Assembly (NCBI GenBank): GCA_024752435.1
Contig: CP103035.1
Coordinates: 1,798,001 to 1,862,000, forward strand
Source: Allantophomopsis cytisporea
Lineage: Eukaryota; Ascomycota; Leotiomycetes; Phacidiales; Phacidiaceae
Reading direction: 5' to 3'
Length of the DNA: 64,000 nt
The position numbers were made by a program, and so were the translations under genes. Below are positions 23,374 through 34,476 of this stretch, in pieces (position 1 is the first letter of the stretch; each line of letters opens with the position of its first letter). The notes under the pieces are model-generated. The model saw only the letters and a list, made by a program, of their open reading frames with translations. It made no database searches and was not told the origin of the DNA.

Positions 23374-25653
23374 TTAGTATAAGAGAATTTGCTCAGCCTG
23401 AACATCAACGATACCACCTGACATTAAGGCTTCGCCATACATGATCCCGTGAATGTAACATTCTCCAATTACAGTATACCCATCTGAACACGGCCTCAAT
23501 ATCACAGGTACATCGCTACCCAGCAGTACAGCTACTGTATCATCGATTCTTGTGTCAGCAGGTACAAGACCCAGGTATCCTTTCTTTGTTGTTATCACCC
23601 TTCTCCAAGCTAGTACATCCAGCGCCCAAGCAAGAGCTGCTCGCTGTGAGTCCGTAGGACTATAAGCTCGCCGATGTTTTAGCAACCAGTTGGGAGTTCC
23701 TTGCCCATAGATGAGCTGCTCCAGAGTAAGATCGAAAATCTGCAGCTTCTTATTTCGCTTCATGAAATCATGTAGTCCAAATCCGTGCGTCATGGCCCCT
23801 GCCACTCCACCACCCCAAAGTTCTCGACTCAAGAGCCAATCGTAATCAGCAGGGACTTCATGGCCATTAACATCTGTACCAGCCACAAGTGTTTTCCAGA
23901 ATGCTTCTCTAGTCATAGCAGTGTCACCGTATATGCTTTCGGATGCATCGTTGTTCCGAGGATAGGCAGTGTCGGCTTCGTCAACATGGAAGGCGCTTGC
24001 GGTTGTGATTGTATCAAAAGAGATACCCTGCACCTTCAAGCAATCATCACTCCGAAAGATGGGAGTCGATAATAAACCCCTGGATGCGCGAAATTCACCA
24101 GCAAAAGGGGCAATTGGACCATGGGGACAAGTCCAACATACAGCCCAGGAGGGGAGATCGTGACAACATGGAGAAACTACGTTTTCCTGCTTTACTTTGC
24201 GGGTCGTGGATGTACCGATCCTAGGGCCGATTGACGGAAGAACAGCTCGAGACCGCTCGTTAACGATCCCCCCAATTGGGCTATTGGCAAAACGAAGAGC
24301 CATAAGATTGCCAGTCTGAATGAGTGACTTGGAAAATCGTATGAAGACTTCCGATGGGTCAATCTCGTAGTCTGGAGTTATACCAACGGCTCTCGATATG
24401 GATTTTAGTCCAAGGATACCATAAACTCGATCTCTCTCGTCGGTTGTCTTGGCATCTCGACATAAATGCAGGGCATTGTATGCGTCTGTTGACGTATAGG
24501 CAGTCGACTGATTCTGACTTTTCTGCAGCCTCATTATCGCCATCGTCAATTGCCAAAGCTGTTCGAAGTTGGTACGGGTAGATGCATCGGTAGGCAGGCG
24601 ATGTCGGTTCAGGTCCCATGAGAAATTGTCTGCCAGGACTCCATTAGTTCCCGAAGCCACTACTCGCCTTCCTAAGCGGTCCTTATCCATATCCATAAGC
24701 AAAGCTGCATTGTGAAATTCCTCCCATCGCAGACTTTTTGTGCCACATAAGATTGGAGTGTCTGGCGAACCTTGGGCAAGCTCTTGCAAAATCCACAATC
24801 GCCGCCAGTATGTCCTACTAAACAAACACTTCAGGGCACCATAGACCTCGTCTTTTAAGGGCGGCTCATATGAGTTCCATGAAACGAGTAGAGGCCGTAA
24901 ATCGATACCTCGGTATTCTTGATAGAGGGTATCAACAGGCAAATTAGCACGCACTCGTTCACTTAAATATCGTACTGCAAGCATGGCAGTATCACTGTCA
25001 TCCGCTGCAGCACCCAGCCAAACAACAACATGCTGGGCTGAGGCATAGATCAATTTCATCCGTGTCACTTCTCGAGCTCGCTCACCGAGATCTTTCTGAT
25101 TGATACATACAGCATCTACCCAAACCTTGACACCGTTTTGGATAAGTTCATGATCCCGAAGCTGACAGAGTGCTGCCTCAAGATTTTTGGAAACATGAAT
25201 CCTGACCCCATTCACAATTATCTCAGCAGTATCACTTGGGTCTCCCCAAAGATATGAGAGCGCAATATAATCGCCCCAAATATATCGCTGCTTGTGTCGA
25301 TGATCATGACCTTTCTCAAATTCATCAGTAGTGATTTGGGAGTTAGGTGTGGCCACTTTTCGTAGAAGACCAAGTCGTTCCATGCCAACAGTCATTTTAG
25401 AATCCCCTTTCCGCCATAGAGAACTGGTATATGGGCATTGTCGAGGAGTCAATCCTAGTGGTATATCCTCAAAGGACCACTTCATGTCTTTGCGAGTCTT
25501 ACATTCTGGATCCAAGAGCATGTCTCTATGCAATGACAGATGTTCGATTGTGCATCTGACCAGACCATCAACCACAGAAGCCGCATCATTAGAAGGTGAT
25601 ATAGTCAGTAGACGTATTTCTTCTCTCTCTACATCAAGGGGCGAATAATCCAT
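23374..25653 (-). CDS. HET-domain protein (heterokaryon incompatibility type)
   Basis: An intronless frame of 759 residues. The N-terminus (EIRLLTI, then VRCTIEHLSL) is the usual opening of this family. The HET domain starts at about residue 129 with YIALSYLWGD. It continues with WVDAVCINQKD and ERAREVTRMK (178-200) and IYASAQHVVVWLG (202-214), which are the three classic HET blocks. No NACHT, ankyrin or WD40 repeats follow; the remaining 500 residues are the divergent C-terminal part common in stand-alone HET proteins. HET domains act in fungal self/non-self recognition and can trigger cell death; the partner is unknown. It is flanked on the left by an intact 5S gene and on the right by a truncated 5S copy, all on the same strand. 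Confidence 0.93.
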   Translation of the reverse strand: MDYSPLDVEREEIRLLTISPSNDAASVVDGLVRCTIEHLSLHRDMLLDPECKTRKDMKWSFEDIPLGLTPRQCPYTSSLWRKGDSKMTVGMERLGLLRKVATPNSQITTDEFEKGHDHRHKQRYIWGDYIALSYLWGDPSDTAEIIVNGVRIHVSKNLEAALCQLRDHELIQNGVKVWVDAVCINQKDLGERAREVTRMKLIYASAQHVVVWLGAAADDSDTAMLAVRYLSERVRANLPVDTLYQEYRGIDLRPLLVSWNSYEPPLKDEVYGALKCLFSRTYWRRLWILQELAQGSPDTPILCGTKSLRWEEFHNAALLMDMDKDRLGRRVVASGTNGVLADNFSWDLNRHRLPTDASTRTNFEQLWQLTMAIMRLQKSQNQSTAYTSTDAYNALHLCRDAKTTDERDRVYGILGLKSISRAVGITPDYEIDPSEVFIRFSKSLIQTGNLMALRFANSPIGGIVNERSRAVLPSIGPRIGTSTTRKVKQENVVSPCCHDLPSWAVCWTCPHGPIAPFAGEFRASRGLLSTPIFRSDDCLKVQGISFDTITTASAFHVDEADTAYPRNNDASESIYGDTAMTREAFWKTLVAGTDVNGHEVPADYDWLLSRELWGGGVAGAMTHGFGLHDFMKRNKKLQIFDLTLEQLIYGQGTPNWLLKHRRAYSPTDSQRAALAWALDVLAWRRVITTKKGYLGLVPADTRIDDTVAVLLGSDVPVILRPCSDGYTVIGECYIHGIMYGEALMSGGIVDVQAEQILLY

Positions 25654-26134
25654 TTGGATTTACTGTGCAGTGTACAAAGCTGGGCGAAGATGTGACAGGA
25701 CGGGCGGCCACACGGAAGGGACAAGCAGCTTAACTCACAGAGCGGGTGAGGGTAGGTCTGTATTGTCTGCTAGGAAGAGGGAACGAGTGTGAGGCTGAGA
25801 TATGGTAGGGATGCTGTCTGTAAGCGAGCATGTGACCCGTAATAGTAAATCGAAGAAGATTACCTGCCCATACTCATGTAGCGTTTTCATATTGACTAGA
25901 AAGTATGGACCAAGTAATTAAGATCAATCCTAAAGTGAAAGATACACAAAATAACATCTCACTTACTTCGCTTACCCAGTTCAACTGGTCTCATCCTTCT
26001 CATCCAACCTCGGCCCAATCATCCAAATCAACCTTGCAGCTCACCCTCACTTTTGGGTGGCCCTTAATTTTAAACAGCGAACTGGAAATACATATGAGGC
26101 TTCCATTTGAAGAAGGTAAGAGCATCAATCATAG
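25654..26134. other. Spacer upstream of the HET gene
   Basis: Promoter and leader region of the HET gene plus sequence joining the truncated 5S copy. A 108-codon frame that crosses into the 5S relic has no family feature. Confidence 0.45.
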
Positions 26135-26200
26135 AGATCTGAGCTTATTTATGGCAGAGCGGACGAGATGCTCATTGTTCCTCAGTCCATGGTCGTATGT
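26135..26200 (-). pseudogene. Truncated 5S rRNA copy (5' half)
   Basis: On the minus strand the first 66 bases match the 5S gene at 23060-23178: ACATACGACCAT, GACTGAGG, CGTCCGCTCTGCCATA and AGCTCAGATC are shared, with scattered substitutions between. After that the similarity stops: the GGGTGGGTGACC block and the 3' helix I strand are absent. It therefore lacks much of the internal promoter and cannot make a normal 5S rRNA. Confidence 0.85.
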
Positions 26201-26494
26201 ATTAAACATAGTGTTAATTTGTAAATTATGATCGAGAGCATCGCCACCTTACAATCTGCTCATCGCGTGTGTATCATCTCCTTGAGGTCCAAACATTGCG
26301 GTCGTCTAAAAACTGAGGATGAGAAAAGAAGAGAAAAGAGAAAACCAAAAACATGGAGTTAGGAACCACAGGTTACTGGTCCCACTCAGAAATACGAAGC
26401 AGAGAGTCTTCTCTTGAGAATAAGATCGATGACCCGCCCAAACGGAGAGCCATAGTGACTTCTCCTAAATATCACTTTCAAAGTGGCCCCAGAG

Positions 26495-27600
26495 TCAAAT
26501 TCTATCACACTCTGGGAACCCCAGGATAGCGCGAACACCGGCGAAGTCAAGCTCGGCCAGTGTTTCTTCCCAGACCCTTTCTATCACCACCTTGCCTTCT
26601 GGTGTGTACAAGAAGGCGGAAAATCTGCGAGAGGTTTTAGTGAGGGCTCGGAATGAACATCAAATTGAGGAGAGAGTACAACTTACGGATGGATCTGCCA
26701 ACTCATGAGAAAACAGCCGTGCGACTCTTTTCCCTTGTTCACCACAGCGTCTATATAACATGAGGCGCCTACCTTCTTAGTTCTACCGGTAAGAGCACCA
26801 AAGAGCTTCACGCCCACCTTCGTCACACCCGTAGCGCCACGTGCCAGCTCAGTGCCTTTGCACCAGGCAGGGTCGGCGAGGTTGATAATAACGTCGTCAG
26901 CCGAGACATAATCGACAATTTTCCAAAGGAACATGTGCGCCAACAACTTAGATGAATGGTAGTGCTCTTGACTGTCAAACATGTCGGGGTCATCAAAGGA
27001 GGGCAGCAGGGGGTTTGCGTCTTTATTGGGGAACTTGGCAGCTAGACTCAGCGCAGCGTTGACAATTGTCAGATGCGCGGGCTCGTTGCCCGGTGAACCC
27101 TTGGCCTTGAGGATTGGGAGGAGAAGAATGGTAAGAAGGACGGTCGAGATATAGTTGACCTGCATGCACTCCTCGTGGCCGGTACTCTCGACTTTGGTGA
27201 AGTTGAGCTTGATCAAGCCGGCATTGAGAATGACAATGTCAATGCGCGACAGCTGGCTCTCGACACGGCGGGCAAAGGCCTGTACTGAATCGTACAAGCT
27301 CATGTCCAGCTGCCAGACCTCGATGCTGGCTTTGGGATACAGCTGATGGAGCTCGGCGACAGCTGCTTCTCCTTTCTTGAGAGATCGAACTGCAAGGATC
27401 AGATTTGATAGTTTGAGGTCCAGGAGCTGGAGTGCGGCCTCATAACCAAGCCCTGTGTTGCCTCCGGTGATGATAGCAGTCTTGCCCGACAGACTTGTGT
27501 CTGAAGCTGGCCATTGCGGCTTAGCGCAGAATTGATTATTGTAGAAGACGTTGGGGAAGAAAGGAGTATTTGAGGGCGGCAGATCCTTTGAACCAACCAT
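26495..27600 (-). CDS. Short-chain dehydrogenase/reductase with altered active-site serine
   Basis: Exons are 27600-26687 and 26624-26495, with a 62-base intron (GTAAGT...TCGCAG); the protein is 347 residues. The unspliced frame stops 15 bases later, and the second exon restores the usual SDR tail (SWQIHP then FLYTPEG and VWEETLAEL). The Rossmann motif TGGNTGLG is at 45-52, LNAG at 125-128 and YHSSK (Tyr214, Lys218) at the active site. The position normally filled by the catalytic Ser in the V-x-S block is Ala182 (IVNAALSLAAKF). The family is the retinol dehydrogenase/WWOX-like SDR group with NAD(P) as cofactor; the substrate is unknown. It is divergent from a transcription-factor-like gene 885 bases away, and a TATA-like ATTTATAC lies about 105 bases upstream. 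Confidence 0.9.
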
Positions 27601-28485
27601 GGTGACGGTGTCGAATTGACTCTTGCGATCTCTTGCTTCTGTAGGTGGAAATATGATGCTAGATTCTGGGATAATTATGAAGAAGAGATCATGCCTCCGT
27701 ATTTATACATTTATAGGATTGAGCCCGTCTAATCTATCCTGTTGTGATGTTTGCTATGATGTCAAAATACGCCTACCTTTCTTGGGCTGAACACATACCA
27801 CATATCTTTCACAGGTCATACACGCTCCTGGAGGAGGTAGGTATCTTATCCACAAGTCAGTCAGTCGAACCACTAGTATGTTGAACCCGATTCAATGTTT
27901 CTGTAGTCAACGACAGATTGTATGCCATTTCAAGCATAACTCCCGCGGTAAGACTGTGTGCTTCTCCAAAGATGAACTCTAATTTAGGAGCCATCCCCAA
28001 AAGGGTTTACAATGTCGTTCAAGGCAGAGTGATAGGCTAAGATACCTTAGTACTGGAGGGCGGCTTGTGCATGACCTAAATGCGGACGAACAACTGGAGC
28101 TATTCCCGAATTGGAAAACAATCTGAGTCTTGGCATTTCCGTTGAACCATGGTGCTCAGCACAACATGTAAGCATCGCTTCACCGATTTAACATCATCAC
28201 ACAGTGCGTTATAGTCACGCTTTTGTCTAGGCTATGGACCCCGTATAAATCTACGTAATCGAGTCGAGCTGAACAGAAGTTATCAACACCCAATCTCACT
28301 CTCCAACACTCCTCAACCTTTAACCCTTTGTGGCAAACAGTCGATTTCCACAACATACCATTTTGTGATATCTATTGTATCTCCGGTCCCTCGAAGATTA
28401 GAAGCAGTGCTAGTCAAGTCACAATATCCGTAAAGTCTGACATTGTCTATGCATCTAGTTGTCGCTCCTTTTCAATTTTGACGAT
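27601..28485. promoter_or_regulatory. Shared divergent promoter region
   Basis: An 885-base region between the start codons of the SDR gene (minus) and the transcription-factor-like gene (plus). A TATA-like element for the SDR lies near 27701 and TATAAA for the other gene is at 28244-28249, 242 bases before its ATG. No other coding frame is supported. Co-regulation of the two genes is possible but unproven. Confidence 0.45.
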
Positions 28486-30044
28486 ATGTCTTCTACCAAG
28501 ACACAGCGTAATCCTTTCATCGTCTCGACAGGCGCGGAGAAGCCTAATTCAGAAACACGAAAGCTCATCAGGAGCCATGTCATGTTGGGAAAGAACCGGG
28601 GGAAGTCTCGGTACGTCAAGCGCAGGGAACCGAAATGCTTTCCAAAACCTTCGGGAGATGTGGTGATTTCCAAGAAAGAGCTGGATGAATCATTGGCCAA
28701 GACTACCCAGTCTGTTATCCCAAATAGAATTGGATCGGACCTATCGTTCATCCAGTTTGCAGATACGATGCAGCCGTCTACTTTCGCAAATCTTGTAAAG
28801 TGTAAGTCGTGCTCAATCATCAAACTAAACCTCTACTCTTGCAACGGTTACCTGATACGCAATAGTCATTTCCGTGGCAAAGAAAATCATCTTCCCTCTA
28901 GAAAGATGCTTTCTTTTTGATAGAAAAGATACAAGATGGCTCGAGCCTTTGAAAATCGATGCCGCCTACCTTAATGCTGTTGCTTTCTCAACTCAGGCTT
29001 ACATCGATTTGATGTTAGGCCACAAAGGTCACTGTGCCGGTCAAGGAGCAACAATGCACTTTATGAAGACAGTCCGACTTCTACGTGAGAGGCTACTACT
29101 TGAAGATAAGCAAGCGAAGTTTTCGGACTTAACGGTGTTGGTGGTTTTGACTCTTGCCATGGTTGCACACCTGACTGGCGACTATGAATCTGCGAAGCAT
29201 CATATGGAGGGTCTTCGCAAAATCGTTGGCTTAAAAGGAGGACTGAATTCATTCAAATATAATACAAAGCTTCTGATTGAGATACTAAGGTAAGTGACAA
29301 GCTCTAGTGGCTCAGTGGCCAGCGTTTGTTTCATATAGACTCAAGAAAACCTAATTGTCGCGCAGATGTGATATAGGGATAGCTCTCCACAATAGTAAAA
29401 GTCCCTTGTTTTTTCTTGACAGCACTTCTGAACCTTTCATGCCGTATCCGGACCAAACATTACCATTCATCCCAAAGAAGACTAGCATAGTGAACCTCCG
29501 ATATAAATCTGACAAGTTTCTCAACAACATAGACGACAACCTAGCTACGGCTTGGGGTTTCGTGGAGAGATTTTGCTGGATGATGAACTTGGCTGCGGAC
29601 AACGAACATAGGCTCCCCCAAGAAACCCTCCTGCATACTATGGCTGCAACCATGTATCGCCTTCTGCATATGAGTTTCGAACCTAGTTCTATCAATGAAG
29701 CAATCCGTCTTGGTCTATTGGCTTTCTCTTCCAACATCTTCTTACGGTTACAGAATGTCAGACCATCATATATACACTTTTCTGATGCCTATAGAAGTTG
29801 CCTCATGAATCTCAAACTCACGGAGGGCTTCTCATCTCATATATTGCTTTGGCTTCTATTCGTTGGCGCAATTTCAGTATTGTCCGAATCTGAGGACGTG
29901 TGGCTGAAGCCTTGGTTGCGGGGAAATATTGAATTGAATCGGGTGCAATCTTGGAGTGAGATGCGGGACATCTTGAAATCTTTCATGTGGATTGATTTTG
30001 TACATGACAAACCTGGGAAGGACGTTTTTGATTCCGTTGTCTAA
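28486..30044 (+). CDS. Fungal transcription-factor-like protein lacking a zinc cluster
   Basis: Exons are 28486-28801, 28866-29289 and 29366-30044 (introns of 64 and 76 bases), giving 472 residues. The start MSSTKTQRNPF precedes FIVSTG and then IRSHVMLGKNRG, the N-terminal signature of a large ascomycete family related to the Fungal_trans_2 (DUF3468) regulators. Splicing joins LLIEILR to CDIGIALHNSK, a typical link in the family. The C-terminus MWIDFVHDKPGKDVFDSV is the usual end. There is no Cys6 zinc cluster, so direct DNA binding is not shown. Members are mostly uncharacterised and may act as co-regulators. It is divergent from the SDR gene, a layout often seen with a local regulator, but that is inference. 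Confidence 0.85.
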
Positions 30045-33000
30045 AAAGAATATTATCATCTCAACGTTTGGCAAATTGCACCCTATAAGATGTGCCACGA
30101 GTTTTATATACGCACTGTACAACTGCCGTATTCGTACTTTGTTGAAAAGTGTCAGCTTTCAGATAAGAGTCGCAACGATTGTATCAACCAGCAGCCAGCT
30201 CCCTATGGGCAAAGAGCATTGCCATGGTGTCATCAGCGAGAGTCTTCAAGAGCATTACGATCATGACAGTTTCATCCTTGCTATATCAACAATCATGAAG
30301 CTACTCAATGGATTTCCCAAATGAGTATGTTTGTTATGGTTCTATCAAATTAGGTTACCTTTGAAAAGCTGTGTCTAGTATTTGTTGAGGAAACAGGGAT
30401 AGAACTCTTGGAATTCTGGTGCCTCGTTTATCTGTGACAGTAGCCACCACGGGCATAGGAAGTGGAGTCAACAGCAATGGATTAGCGTTCACAGCAGTGG
30501 GCCATGTCATGTATTTCTTGATTAAAGAGATATACCATAAATAGCATTGAATGTTACGGTGCTCTTTTAAAACTGCACACTCAGAGATATACAGGTTCAA
30601 TTTCAATGGTTCTCATCTAAGTGTTTCGCATGAGGCATACACCTGGATCATACATGTAAGGTAGTTATCTTCTGCAGATAGCTCTTCTCCTTTAATGAAC
30701 AACATGTACCAGATTTCCTCCACCAGTAATCGGTGGTTACTCCATTCTGTGAAGTTGTTAAGTAAAACCTGTTTAACTAAATGAATTTACATTGCCTTTA
30801 TTTGATTTGCACGGGCATGAAGGCAATGACTCTTGCCAATCAAGAGTGGGTCCATTATGTAGATTTAATTACCAGGATTTTGAATTCCCACGGTCGAAAA
30901 GTGTTGAATTTGGCATGAGAGCGCGAACCCGTAAGATTGAATCGTATGTTCAGATGGATTATGCTCGCTGGAAGTGGTCATTCTTACGAAGTGAAGCTTT
31001 CGGGAACATCTTAATAGTATAGACTAGCCAGTAGAGTTTCGGGTGGGGATGCATACAGAATATGTTTGTTAAACGCCCGAGTCCAATAGTCAAGTTGAAA
31101 AAATCAGACCAATGGGTTCACAGTCCCGTAGTAGAGAGCTTAATATGTGTGAATCAGCCACATCTTAGGCATAAATAGATGGGTTAGGTAAGATAATTGT
31201 TTAGCACACCATGATTGTGTCCAAGTCTTTTGTAGTATAGATATTTGAAGGTAGGGATGCCAATACTACAAGGATGATAAGGAAGGAGGCGATAGTATTG
31301 AGATGTTTTCGGACACTGAGGCGAAGGGTTCATTTCTCTTCATAGCCGACGGAACAGCATGTAGAGAATCGAGCGCTTAATTCAATCGCTGCAAAATTAT
31401 ATTCATTGAAACGGTCAGGACTGTAGACAAGAATGTTCATATTCTTATATGAGAGCAGTGAAATGTGAGAGGAACTAGCGGGAGCCATTACTCTCGATAT
31501 CATGGTGCTAAGTTTCCAGGTCTTCAGCATTCTTCTCCTAACGGTATGGGGACCACATAACTACACCTTCACATGCGGTCGGGCCAAGACCAGAGCTCGG
31601 CTTGACCTGGTGGCTACCTGGTGGCTTACTAGGTATGCTTGTCTTATCTTTAAGACCCCTGATACCCGTTGAGAGTCTTGCATATCCGGAACGCTCGTGG
31701 AAGGTTGTCCTTTGTGAAAGTATGCCGTATCTCCTAATAAATCACCGAGAACCAAACTAGCGTCTAGATACAGGACCAATGATATGTCACATTAAACGAT
31801 GAAGTCCTTGATACAATATATCCAATTTTGCTGGGAAACAGTAAAGCAGTCGCTCGTCTTCGTAGTGGAGACTAGATTGTTGTTTTGGCATGAAATCAGA
31901 AATTACCTTCACGACTCGGCAACGAATCCCTGTAGCCCAGTATCTTGGTGTGCTGTGTTTATAGTTTACTCCCACATAGATCCAGATAGCAAAATACCAT
32001 GCTAGAATCTCCTTTTCACTGACACTTCATTCCACCATGTCACCCTCCTCCTCCTCCTCCTCCTCCCCAGCCATATTCATGTTGGTTACATACCATTCTG
32101 GCCAAGAAGCTCCGGATTCGTCGGATGCTGAGGTACCGGCCGCCCGATTACATCACTGTGTGTGCGGGGAGTGAATGATAAGCATTGCCAGCTTTCTGTG
32201 TGGAAGGTAAATGATGGCGTAAGATGCCATCGATCTCAACAGCCGGGTCTGTAATGGCAGACTCAGATGCAATGTCTAATGGCCGAGTAGAATGTAGGAT
32301 CATGTAACTCAAATCAGTGATTCCATAGACCAGGTGGTGGCATGCATTATCATCACGGCTCCAACTCTTGTACACATGGCTTGGCTTCGAAAATACTACG
32401 TGTGGTCCTGCGGTCCGTGCATGACATAAAAGGTGGACCTCCGTCGCTAGGAGATAGGTACAATCGGTCTTCTACTTAGAAATGGTTGGTGCCGGAGGAT
32501 TTGCATGCCTTACGCCCCCCCCACATATCTCACCCCAAAGACCTGATCGGAGCTATGGTGGGCCTCAGTAATTAGCAGCATTGCGTACTCAGTACTACCC
32601 AACGACATTCGCAAGATTGACGCTTGATGATGTCTTTGGACGCGCGGATTGTTCTGCAAATTGCCATGATCACCACTGTTACTCTGGCTGCTTTCACCCG
32701 GGATGGTTCAAATACACAATGCTTAGCAAGCACGTGTCAAGAGGGGATTCCAAGTCAAAGATATCTTGTGGTGGACCCTGAACGACTTTCTGCTGTAGGG
32801 CTGGTAGGCTATCATTGGCAAAGCTTGTATCAATAGGCGACAAACGGCCATGGTTATCAGACACATATGTCTCTATTTGCTATCGACGGAAATTTGTGCC
32901 GCAGTGGGCCTTTGCTCAGAGAATACCTAAGCTAAGTCTTGCTGGATACTGCATATTCAGAAGTGCAGTACCTCCGATGTTTTGGTTGCTTTCGGTCTCC

Positions 33001-34476
33001 ATTCACAAATGTACCCATTCAAAATTAGGGACTTCGCTTCAAGAGATTCACATATATACATGGTTTTTCATGGCCAAAAGCTAACTTTATTTCAGAAGCT
33101 CTTGAGGATCCACTATCACTTCCTTGGAGGGAAAGAGGTTGAGTCCCCATCAGAGCTATATTTTGAGGACGCCGCTTCATATCGGTCTTTTTGGTTGAGT
33201 AGAATGTTGGCTTTCAATCCTTGTCAACACCATGTAATGTGCCTGGATTGCGGCTCCTCGGGTTCTTTACACTGCATATAATGTGGGTCCTTCCCAGCTG
33301 TATGCACACTAGATTCGTCTGTCAACCAACATGGTCTATGACTGCCGGCCACCATCTAAGCTATCTCTAAGCTTGATCCCAGCTTCACCTTGTCCTGGGG
33401 CGAAAAAAGAAGAAGGATTACTGGGCGAAGAAACGTCATCCCAAATAGTAACAGTCCCGTCCCGTTGTGTGCTGACGTAGTATTGACAGGCGGGTACAGT
33501 ACCCTGAGGTTGTACTCCGACATGAACGACAGTGACTATATATCGTTCGCAGGGCATGGATAGTCCTACTACTCGGTTATGGCTTAAATTGATGACTCTC
33601 CGTGTAAAAATATGAACATGCGGCTCTCAAACTGAGTCGAACGGTTAATTAGAATAGAATGACCGGTAGGTCAAGAGAGTGCACTGACAGGCACAACAAA
33701 TTTGATACACATGCAGAGTGAAATGTCCTCTTATCTTTCAAGTCACATGTATGTGCAATGCATCATTCGTGGCACTCAACATCTCCGATGCAAAATCCAC
33801 AACAAAGCAGGTAACGGGATCTCATCCGAGCTCTACCGCAGGTGAGTCTCCAAAAGATTAATCCGAACTTCATGTAACCCTTGTTAAACTTCACATGTGG
33901 AAAGGTCCCAGAAACTGGATGCAAGAACCCCCAGCTATGTTCTCGATCATATCATTCTCGGGCCGTCTACAAGATTCACGCATCTCAACACAGTGCTATG
34001 GTGGATTGCAGGCATGTTATCACTTCATCATTGCATACGCACATTCACTACTACAGACCACGGGCAGAAAGCTTTTGATGGTCTAGAATGCATACGCAAC
34101 ATTCAGTCGACAGAATTGGTGTCTACCTTCCACGTTACTACAACTTTATACTCATTCGCTGGCCTATCATATCCTTGGTCGTCTCCACTGATCTTCAATC
34201 TAATGCTGCACTTCTGTTTGCATCTACTTTGTGAATGATGTAGAGAAAGACCAGATGCCAGTCTCATGGAGCTGGTAATGTAAGTGGTTTCATGCTAGAA
34301 GCTCCGAATCATGCCATGGTGGCTTTACCATGCTATCAAGTCCATATATCCATATTTAATCTTTGGACTATATCATTGTTCCTTCTCTCCTCTTTCTGCA
34401 AGACCTCTGCCAACTGTCTTGTTTTTTTGCAGCTCTTTTGTTCTTATTTTTTTGTAGCCTACCGCGTTGCAACGAG
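30045..34476. other. 4.4 kb gene-poor region
   Basis: I found no coding frame with family motifs on either strand. Frames of 60-113 codons occur but look random. A (CTC)n tract lies at about 32043-32068. Sequence around 33336-33557 on the minus strand gives a 73-codon frame with an even composition but no recognisable family. The last few hundred bases, pyrimidine-rich, are the leader of the glucan synthase gene. Decayed transposons are possible but nothing I can name is visible. Confidence 0.5.
32043..32068. repeat. (CTC)n microsatellite
   Basis: About eight CTC/TCC units in a row within the gene-poor region; not in any supported gene. Confidence 0.9.

Noticed and set aside
25905..26231. 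108-codon plus-strand frame before the SDR
   Set aside because: Its 3' part is antisense to the truncated 5S sequence; not a gene.
29290..29365. tRNA-like GTGGCTCAGTGG sequence
   Set aside because: It lies inside a spliced intron and has no acceptor stem or T-loop.
33336..33557. 73-codon minus-strand frame with balanced composition
   Set aside because: No recognisable family, no signal peptide and no splice partner found; likely chance.
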